The translations under genes and the position numbers were made by a program. From Variovorax boronicumulans (GTDB lineage Bacteria; Pseudomonadota; Gammaproteobacteria; Burkholderiales; Burkholderiaceae_C), in the NCBI RefSeq assembly GCF_019352895.1, contig NZ_JAAAFX010000004.1, positions 646,214 to 710,213 on the forward strand: DNA of 64,000 nt, read 5' to 3'. The notes under the pieces are model-generated. The model was not told the DNA's origin. It was given only the letters and a program-made list of their open reading frames with translations, and made no database searches. This document shows, piece by piece, positions 59,417-64,000 of this stretch (the first letter of the stretch is position 1; the number at the start of each line of letters is the position of its first letter).

Positions 59417-60325
59417 ATGACGCTGATCCAGAGAATGCAGAACAGTCGCAATGCGCTCGGCTTCATGTTCATGTTGCCGGCCGCCTTGCTGTTGCTGGTC
59501 TTCCTCACCTATCCGCTCGGGCTGGGCACCTACCTGGGCTTCACCGATGCCAAGGTCGGGCGGGTCGGCCAGTGGATCGGCCTGGAGAACTACGAGTATC
59601 TGTGGGGCGACGCGGTCACGCGGCTGGCCCTGTTCAACACGCTGTTCTATACCTTCGTGGCGAGCGTGTTCAAGTTCCTGCTGGGCCTGTGGCTGGCGAT
59701 CCTGCTGAACAAGAACATCCGCTTCAAGACCTTCTTCCGCGCCGTCATCCTGCTGCCCTACATCGTGCCGACCGCGCTGTCGGCGATCGCCTTCTGGTGG
59801 ATCTACGACTCGCAGTTCTCGATCATCAGCTGGGCGCTGATGAAGATGGGCCTGATCGACGCCTATATCGACTTCCTCGGCAGCCCCTGGAATGCCCGCA
59901 TCGCGGTGATCATCGCCAACGTGTGGCGCGGCGTGCCTTTCGTGGCGATCACACTGCTGGCCGGGCTGCAGACCATCTCGCCCTCGTACTACGAGGCCTC
60001 GGCCATCGACGGCGCGACGCCGTGGCAGCAGTTCCGCCACGTGACGATGCCGCTGCTCACGCCCATCATCGCGGTGGTCATGACCTTCTCGGTGCTGTTC
60101 ACCTTCACCGACTTCCAGCTGATCTACGTGATCACCCGCGGCGGCCCGCTCAACGCCACGCACCTGATGGCCACGCTGTCCTTCCAGCGCGCGATCTCGG
60201 GCGGCGCCCTGGGCGAAGGCGCGGCCATCGCGATCGCGATGGTGCCCTTCCTGCTGGCCTGCGTGATGTTCAGTTTCTTCGGCCTGCAACGGCGCGCATG
60301 GCAACAAGGGGGCACCGACAAATGA
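59417..60325 (+). CDS. ABC sugar importer permease 1 (MalF/UgpA-like)
   Basis: 302 residues, six helices. The EAA loop is YYEASAIDGATPWQQFRHVTMPLLTP. The start MTLIQRMQNSRNALGFMFMLPAALLLLVFLTYPLGLG is typical of CUT1 first permeases. It overlaps permease 2 by 4 bp. Confidence 0.93.
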   Translation: MTLIQRMQNSRNALGFMFMLPAALLLLVFLTYPLGLGTYLGFTDAKVGRVGQWIGLENYEYLWGDAVTRLALFNTLFYTFVASVFKFLLGLWLAILLNKNIRFKTFFRAVILLPYIVPTALSAIAFWWIYDSQFSIISWALMKMGLIDAYIDFLGSPWNARIAVIIANVWRGVPFVAITLLAGLQTISPSYYEASAIDGATPWQQFRHVTMPLLTPIIAVVMTFSVLFTFTDFQLIYVITRGGPLNATHLMATLSFQRAISGGALGEGAAIAIAMVPFLLACVMFSFFGLQRRAWQQGGTDK

Positions 60326-61200
60326 GCAGCAACACCGCCCAGTCCGACACCGTCGGCATGAGCTTCCTGGACTCGACCCGCCGCAAGGCGGTGCTGGTCT
60401 ACCTGCCGCTGTTCGCCTTCCTGGTCGTGCTGCTGTTCCCCTTCTACTGGATGGCCATCACCTCGGTGAAGCCCGACGCGGAGCTGCTGTCGCGCGATGG
60501 CAATCCCTTCTGGGTGATCCAGCCCACGCTGTCGCACTTCTACAAGCTGCTGTTCGAGACCTCCTACCCGCAGTGGCTCTGGAACACGGTGCTGGTGTCG
60601 GTGGTGTCGACCTTCGTCTCGCTGGCGGTGTCGGTGTTCGCGGCCTATGCGATCGAGCGGCTGCGCTTCAAGGGCTCCAAGCAGGTCGGCCTGTCGATCT
60701 TCCTGGCCTACATGGTGCCGCCGTCGATCCTGTTCATCCCGCTGGCCAACGTGGTGTTCAACCTCGGGCTGTTCGACTCGCGCTGGGCACTGATCCTGAC
60801 CTACCCGACCTTCCTGATCCCCTTCTGCACCTGGCTGCTGATGGGCTACTTCCGATCGATCCCGGCCGAGCTCGAGGAATGCGCGCTGATCGACGGCGCC
60901 AACCGCTGGCAGATCCTGGTCAAGATCGTGCTGCCGCTGGCCGTGCCTGGCCTGATCTCCGCCGGCATCTTCGCCTTCACGCTGTCGTGGAACGAGTTCA
61001 TCTATGCGCTGACCTTCATCTCCTCGTCCGAGATGAAGACCCTGCCCGTGGGCGTGGTGACCGAGCTGGTGCAGGGCGACGTGTACCAGTGGGGCCCGCT
61101 GATGGCGGGGGCGTTGCTGGGCTCGCTGCCCGTGGCCTTCATCTACTCCTTCTTCGTGGAGTACTACGTGTCGGGAATGACCGGCTCGGTGAAGGAATAA
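60322..61200 (+). CDS. ABC sugar importer permease 2 (MalG/UgpE-like)
   Basis: 292 residues, six helices. EAA loop ELEECALIDGANRWQILVKIVLPLAVPG. The start ATG overlaps the previous stop (ATGA). A polar N-terminal tail of about 30 residues precedes helix 1. It completes the importer encoded from 56843. Confidence 0.93.
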   Translation: MSSNTAQSDTVGMSFLDSTRRKAVLVYLPLFAFLVVLLFPFYWMAITSVKPDAELLSRDGNPFWVIQPTLSHFYKLLFETSYPQWLWNTVLVSVVSTFVSLAVSVFAAYAIERLRFKGSKQVGLSIFLAYMVPPSILFIPLANVVFNLGLFDSRWALILTYPTFLIPFCTWLLMGYFRSIPAELEECALIDGANRWQILVKIVLPLAVPGLISAGIFAFTLSWNEFIYALTFISSSEMKTLPVGVVTELVQGDVYQWGPLMAGALLGSLPVAFIYSFFVEYYVSGMTGSVKE

Positions 61201-61202
61201 GA

Positions 61203-61330
61203 ATGTGGCTCGCCCCCAGGCTGCGGCGCACTGCGTGTCGCCTCCTCCCACCCCCTACCGGGGGCGCAGCCAACGGCCCGGCGAAGCCGGTTCCGCGGCT
61301 GCTCTGGACAAGACGGGGGAAACGAAACGC
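61203..61330. repeat. Comamonadaceae-type intergenic repeat
   Basis: The gap between convergent genes contains GCTCGCCCCCAGGCTGCGGC, CTACCGGGGGCGCAGCC and GCCGGTTCCGCGG, a mosaic of short inverted blocks. GCCGGTTCCGCG also occurs at about 59357 in the same operon, so the element is repeated locally. No gene is seen. Confidence 0.55.
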
Positions 61331-61335
61331 CAGGG

Positions 61336-62307
61336 TCACCACTTCGGTACGGGTTGGTCCTTGAGCTGCTGGCGCAGCGCGCCGTAGTCGGGCACCACGC
61401 TCTCGACGGTTTCCCAGAAGCGGTGCGAATGGTCCATCACGCGCAGATGGGCCAGTTCGTGTGCCACCACGTAGTCGATCACCGGCAGGCCGAAATGGAT
61501 CAGCCGCCAGTTGAGGCGGATCGAGCCGTCGATGCTGGCGCTGCCCCAGCGCGTGGCCGCATTCGACAGCGTGAGCTTCTGCCAGCGCACGCCGAGCAGC
61601 GGCGCGAAATGGTCGAGCCGCTCGATGAAGAGCTTGCGCGCCTGCCGCATGAGCCAGGCCTGCGCGACATCGCGGATCTGCGAGGGCTCGGCGTTCTGTG
61701 CCACGGCCAGCCGCAGCGCGCGCGGTGCGCCCGTGCCATCGGCCATGTCATCGAGCGCACCGCCCACGCCGATGAAGGCATGCTTCGGATCGAGCCGGAT
61801 CGCGACCGTCTCGCCCAGGAAGGGAAAGGTCGCGCCGTCCTGCCATTCGATGCGCGTGGCTTCGACGCGCGCGTGGCGCTGCTGCGTTTCCGCGAGCTTG
61901 CGCAGGATCCAGTCGGCCTTCTCCTGCACCGCGGCATCGACATCGCGCAGCGCGACCCAGCGCGGCGCGCGCACCGACAGCCCTTCGGCGCCCACCAGGA
62001 AGCCGATGGTCTTGCGCTTGCCGCGCTTGAACTCGTAGGCCACGCGGGCCGACCCCAGCACCGCTTCGCGCGTGGCCTGCGGATGCACGAAGCGCGCGAG
62101 CGTCAGCGTGTCGCGCAGCGGGATCGCAGGCAACGCGGGGCCCGCATCGGACGCGTCCTGCTGCGGCAGCGGCGTCGCGACCGGCGGCGTGGGCGGTGCC
62201 GCCTTGCGCGCCCGCTTCTTCGGGGGCGGCGCCGGCGGCTCGGGCCGTGCGAACTCGCTGCCGAGCCCCTCGAACAGGTCCATGGTGAACTGCAGCAGGC
62301 CCTGCAT
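61336..62307 (-). CDS. YgjP-like zinc metallopeptidase (DUF45/M48-type)
   Basis: 323 residues. The C-terminal catalytic motif is VAHELAHLRVMDHSHRFW (HExxH plus a third His), with TRWGSASIDGSIRLNWRLI before it, as in YgjP. The N-terminal 70 residues are Pro/Ala/Lys-rich and probably disordered, longer than in YgjP itself. The start is either 62307 or the ATG at 62283. It is followed by nothing on its strand and lies 14 bp after plsC. Confidence 0.87.
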   Translation of the reverse strand: MQGLLQFTMDLFEGLGSEFARPEPPAPPPKKRARKAAPPTPPVATPLPQQDASDAGPALPAIPLRDTLTLARFVHPQATREAVLGSARVAYEFKRGKRKTIGFLVGAEGLSVRAPRWVALRDVDAAVQEKADWILRKLAETQQRHARVEATRIEWQDGATFPFLGETVAIRLDPKHAFIGVGGALDDMADGTGAPRALRLAVAQNAEPSQIRDVAQAWLMRQARKLFIERLDHFAPLLGVRWQKLTLSNAATRWGSASIDGSIRLNWRLIHFGLPVIDYVVAHELAHLRVMDHSHRFWETVESVVPDYGALRQQLKDQPVPKW

Positions 62308-62321
62308 CGGATGCTCTTTCT

Positions 62322-63056
62322 TCAGCGGTAGGCGTCCGGGTCGAGCCGGCGCATCTCGGCCTCGATCCAGGCCTCGACCTCGCGCATCAGCTCGTCGGGC
62401 TTGCGGCCCACGCTCGGGATCGCGGGGCCGATCGACACGTCGACCACGCCCGGGCGCTTGATGAAGGCCTTGCGCGGCCAGACCTTGGCCGAGGTCACGG
62501 CGATCGGGATCACGGGCGCGCCGGTCTCCACCGCGAGCCGCGTGCCGCCGCTCTTGTAGGTGCCCTTCTGGCCGCGCGGGATGCGCGTGCCTTCGGGGAA
62601 CATGATGATCCAGATGCCCTGCGCGAGCAGGTCCTTGCCCTGGGCCACCACCTTGTGGAAAGCCTTGGCCTTCTGGCTGCGGTCGATGTGGATCATGTCC
62701 AGCCGCGCCATGGCCCAGCCGAAGAAGGGCACGTAGATCAGTTCCTTCTTGAACACGTAGGCCAGCGGATGCGGCATCAGCGTGGGCATGAGGAAGGTCT
62801 CGAGCGTGGACTGGTGCTTGACCAGCAGCACCGCGCCCGCGCGCTTTTCCTGCGGCAGGTTCTCCATGCCGCTCACGCGCGTGCGGATGCCCAGGATGAC
62901 CCGGGCGCCGCCGATGGCCCAGCCCAGCCAGCGCTCGGCCATCCAGTAGAGGGGCTCGCCGCGGCGCCACAGCGACGCAACGCACATGATGATGCCCCAG
63001 GGGATCACCGTGACCAGCATCCACAGCATGTGGATCACCGAACGAATCAAGGCCAT
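62322..63056 (-). CDS. plsC: 1-acyl-sn-glycerol-3-phosphate acyltransferase PlsC
   Basis: 244 residues. A membrane anchor covers about residues 5-30. Acyltransferase blocks: KHQSTLE (HX4E in place of the usual HX4D), FFGWAMARLDMIHIDRS, FPEGTRIPRG and PVIPIAVTS. It makes phosphatidate from lysophosphatidate in the inner membrane. Its start overlaps the gmhB stop by one base. HX4E variants are known in related betaproteobacteria. Confidence 0.92.
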   Translation of the reverse strand: MALIRSVIHMLWMLVTVIPWGIIMCVASLWRRGEPLYWMAERWLGWAIGGARVILGIRTRVSGMENLPQEKRAGAVLLVKHQSTLETFLMPTLMPHPLAYVFKKELIYVPFFGWAMARLDMIHIDRSQKAKAFHKVVAQGKDLLAQGIWIIMFPEGTRIPRGQKGTYKSGGTRLAVETGAPVIPIAVTSAKVWPRKAFIKRPGVVDVSIGPAIPSVGRKPDELMREVEAWIEAEMRRLDPDAYR

Positions 63057-63637
63057 CAGACAGCCACCTGCAACAAGGCCTGCTGCGCTTCGCGCGCCAG
63101 CAGGAATTCAACGAAAGCGCCCAGGTCGTCGTGCACGTGCGTGTCGGGCGGGTACTCGGGCGGCAGCGGATCGACGTTGCGGCAGGCCGCGCCCATGCCG
63201 GTCAGCAGCAGGTGCGGCTCGCAGCCCGCGGCGGCGCCGGCCTGCAGGTCGCGCAGGCTGTCGCCGGCGGTCGGCACGCCCGCGAGGTCGATGCCGTAGC
63301 GCTCGCCGATCTGGCGGAACAGGCCGGGCTGCGGCTTGCGGCAGCCGCAGTCCTCGTCGGGGCTGTGCGGGCAGTAGAAGACCGCATCCACGCGCCCGCC
63401 CACCGCGGCGAGCATCTTGTGCATCTTGGCGTGCATGGCGTTGAGCGAGGCCACGTCGAACAGCCCGCGGCCCAGGCCCGACTGGTTCGAGGCGATCACC
63501 ACATGCCAGCCCGCATGGTTGAGCCGGGCGATGGCTTCCAGCGCGTGCGGCAGCGGCGTCCACTCGACCTCGCTCTTGACGAAGTCGTCGCGGTGCACGT
63601 TGATGGTGCCGTTGCGGTCGAGGATGACGAGTTTCAT
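63056..63637 (-). CDS. gmhB: D-glycero-beta-D-manno-heptose-1,7-bisphosphate 7-phosphatase GmhB-like
   Basis: 193 residues. HAD phosphatase with ILDRNGTIN at residues 5-13, IASNQSGLGRG, the zinc-type cluster CPHSPDEDCGCRKPQPGL and AGDSLRDLQAG. It acts in heptose synthesis for lipopolysaccharide. The second Asp of the HAD DxD motif, the general acid/base, is Asn here (DRNGT instead of DRDGT). The codon is AAC, one change from GAC. Activity may be reduced unless the variant is tolerated. It overlaps the following gene plsC by one base and the upstream partial gene by four. Confidence 0.85.
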   Translation of the reverse strand: MKLVILDRNGTINVHRDDFVKSEVEWTPLPHALEAIARLNHAGWHVVIASNQSGLGRGLFDVASLNAMHAKMHKMLAAVGGRVDAVFYCPHSPDEDCGCRKPQPGLFRQIGERYGIDLAGVPTAGDSLRDLQAGAAAGCEPHLLLTGMGAACRNVDPLPPEYPPDTHVHDDLGAFVEFLLAREAQQALLQVAV

Positions 63638-64000
63638 GGGGTGTCCGTCCGGGCTTCGAGGGCGCGCCGATCGATCCACGCAAGGATCTTGGCCACCGGG
63701 TGCTGCGCCGCGTCCAGCATGTCGGCTCGCGCCTTGAGTAAGGCCGCACTGACGAGCGAATGCCGGATCAGTTCGCGCACGAAGGTCGCGTCCTTTTCTC
63801 TGGCAGCGACGCATTTGGACAATGCGAGATCGTGGAGATCGGGGCAGATGACCGTCAGCTCGCCGACGTAGTGCAACGTCGCACGCTGCATCCAGTCGGG
63901 CGGCATGACGGCGGTTTCCGGCCCGACACCGTCGGCGTGATAGCCGAAGGTGGTGTCGAAACTGGACAACGCACCGATGGCACCATCGATGAGGTCCGAT
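63634..64000 (-). CDS. DUF6036-like nucleotidyltransferase-related protein, partial
   Basis: About 121 C-terminal residues are seen; the frame stays open to the window edge (DLIDGAIGALSSFDTTFGYHADGVG). Segments such as HYVGELTVICPDLHDLALSKCVAAREKDATFVRELIRHSLV match the C-terminal half of DUF6036 nucleotidyltransferase-fold proteins, some of which are toxin-antitoxin components. The N-terminal active site is outside the window, so function cannot be judged. It is coupled to gmhB by a 4-bp overlap. Confidence 0.7.
   Translation of the reverse strand, partial: SDLIDGAIGALSSFDTTFGYHADGVGPETAVMPPDWMQRATLHYVGELTVICPDLHDLALSKCVAAREKDATFVRELIRHSLVSAALLKARADMLDAAQHPVAKILAWIDRRALEARTDTP

Overview
The window is about 68-70% G+C, densely packed with protein genes, and carries no rRNA, tRNA or CRISPR array that I can see. 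The gene families point to a soil or plant-associated betaproteobacterium of the Comamonadaceae, most like Variovorax: Tat-exported binding proteins, a Bug/TctC binding protein, AceK next to a beta-carbonic anhydrase, a LiuR-type MerR regulator, an FAD-glucose-dehydrogenase-like cluster and intergenic repeats of the Comamonadaceae type. The genus is inference from content; no marker gene is present.

Layout. 1-4.4 kb (minus): a membrane sugar/alcohol dehydrogenase (catalytic subunit cut by the window edge, plus its Tat small subunit) and two MFS exporters. 4.5-12.6 kb (minus): one translationally coupled operon encoding an outer membrane factor, an adaptor, an RND pump and a CusRS/CopRS-like response regulator and kinase. 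12.7-15.9 kb (minus): an isolated urtE, a 575-bp imperfect palindrome and thiC with a TPP riboswitch.

16.1-31.2 kb is the most interesting part. Two transcription units each start with a candidate PhoB box, then exactly 33 nt, then the same 18-nt motif. The first encodes a 69-aa proline-rich lipoprotein and a Tat phospholipase C. The second encodes an ABC binding protein, a LamG-tailed alkaline-phosphatase-fold lipoprotein, a second small lipoprotein plus phospholipase C pair, the ABC ATPase and fused permease, a DeoR regulator and ethanolamine ammonia-lyase EutBC. Both small lipoproteins end in Arg-Cys-Ala-Pro. My reading is a phosphate-starvation system that strips head groups from phospholipids outside the cell, imports the amino-alcohol product and deaminates it in the cytoplasm. 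A lipoprotein of the 2H phosphoesterase superfamily follows.

32.2-40.5 kb: a DUF3047 protein, a CI-like regulator whose Ser/Lys dyad is replaced, an AT-rich divergent control region, and a seven-gene operon (FMN monooxygenase, ABC importer, Ldh-type dehydrogenase, OsmC) that looks like organosulfur scavenging. 40.6-52.8 kb: central and fatty-acid metabolism (acyl-CoA dehydrogenase, thiolase, AceK, carbonic anhydrase), a MerR regulator facing a metallo-beta-lactamase-fold hydrolase across a perfect 20-bp palindrome, and a leucine-rich-repeat protein kinase. 53.0-61.2 kb: a sugar-acid locus, with dehydratase, DenD-like dehydrogenase and FadR-type regulator on the minus strand facing a CUT1 ABC importer on the plus strand. 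61.3-64.0 kb (minus): housekeeping genes (YgjP-like protease, PlsC, GmhB) and a partial DUF6036-like gene at the edge.
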